Origin: Lytechinus variegatus
Lineage: Eukaryota; Echinodermata; Echinoidea; Temnopleuroida; Toxopneustidae
Direction of reading: 5' to 3'
Length of the DNA: 64,000 bases
Assembly (NCBI RefSeq): GCF_018143015.1
Contig: NC_054747.1
Coordinates: forward strand, 1,611,736 to 1,675,735
Positions within the stretch are counted from its first letter, which is position 1. Every line of letters starts with the position of its first letter. The translations under genes and the position numbers were made by a program. The notes below the pieces were generated by a model. The model saw only the letters and a list, made by a program, of their open reading frames with translations. It was not told where the DNA came from and did not search any database. Positions 63,663 through 64,000 of this stretch are shown here, in pieces.

Positions 63663-64000
63663 CTATAGAGTATATGCTCAGCGATGTCTTGAGCTTTTCT
63701 GTAAATATGCTTTTTTTTCGTGGGATCATAGACATTTAATAAATCGTAAGGACATTGTAAGATCTCTGCATGGTATTTGCACGGAATTATCACGGGCTTT
63801 GCACGACTAAAACCCCAACTAGTTGTATGGTAAGCGAAAGTAGGGTTGCACTTTGTTTTAGGAAGAGAGAGAGAGGAGGATACAGAGCGAAAAAAAAAAC
63901 AAAGGATGGCTCTATGAACAAAATTGACCTCCACCTACCGTTCAGACATCGCCTCTCCTGTCTTTTGGAAGGGTAGTTCCTGCATTGCAAGACTTCCTCT
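63663..64000. other. Right edge, no gene called
   Basis: A minus frame at 63934-63629 runs into the SINE tail and has no recognisable domain or signal peptide. The upstream exons of gene C are expected beyond the edge. Confidence 0.4.

Noticed and set aside
1-64000. Endogenous retroviruses, LTR elements or Polintons
   Set aside because: No paired LTRs, gag/pol, integrase, capsid or protein-primed polymerase signatures were seen. The reverse-transcriptase-related pieces are non-LTR.

Overview
The window is animal nuclear DNA: AT-rich, about one gene per 15-20 kb, small coding exons of 80-470 bases with GT-AG borders, introns of 0.2-8 kb, and dense transposable elements. Sushi/CCP, C-type lectin (CTLD), Frizzled-CRD, Ig and FN3 exons, tRNA-derived SINEs, many MITEs and hAT elements, and a foldback element built like the TU elements described from sea urchins suggest a marine deuterostome, most likely an echinoid. 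The species assignment is inference.

Three genes were assembled by hand, all on the minus strand. Gene A (631-9060, running off the left edge) encodes a signal peptide, two CCP domains, a CTLD and the first half of a second CTLD. Gene B (22352-44590) is complete: 13 coding exons totalling 3201 bases, about 1066 residues. It encodes signal peptide, CCP1, CCP2, CTLD1, CTLD2, CCP3, CCP4, a Thr-rich stalk, one membrane helix and a cytoplasmic tail of about 404 residues. The tail carries an ITAM-spaced tyrosine pair, ITIM- and ITSM-like tyrosines and an NPxY site. Its paralogue A has the same opening order, so A and B are a tandem receptor pair. Gene C (49680-63242, running off the right edge) has at least nine exons. 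It encodes a Thr/Asn-rich region with an FN3-like fold, a Frizzled CRD, an Ig domain, a linker with 11 N-glycosylation sequons in 80 residues, and a terminal module built around W-x-D...D-[FY]-C-R whose exons all join inside the Arg codon after that Cys. No membrane helix is seen in the C part present, so it may be secreted. Nearly all other introns are phase 1; the exceptions are the phase-2 membrane/tail junction in B and the phase-2 junctions of the C-terminal module.

Layout: 0.6-9.1 kb gene A; 9.1-22.3 kb intergenic, with an unusual tandem-duplicated MITE, a hAT, a 5'-truncated LINE with target duplication, SINEs and MITEs; 22.3-44.6 kb gene B, with a hAT (8-bp target duplication) in the intron before the membrane exon and a 7.3-kb inverted-repeat (foldback) element inside a CTLD1 intron that gene A lacks; 44.6-49.7 kb intergenic, with a hAT, a MITE and a repeat carrying nuclear-receptor-like DR1 sites; 49.7-63.2 kb gene C; then a SINE to the right edge.

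Together A and B look like cell-surface recognition receptors: CCP/CTLD ectodomains for ligand or glycan binding and, at least in B, tyrosine-phosphorylation signalling. Gene C looks like a heavily glycosylated extracellular protein with a Wnt-binding-type CRD. All functional statements are inferred from domain content.
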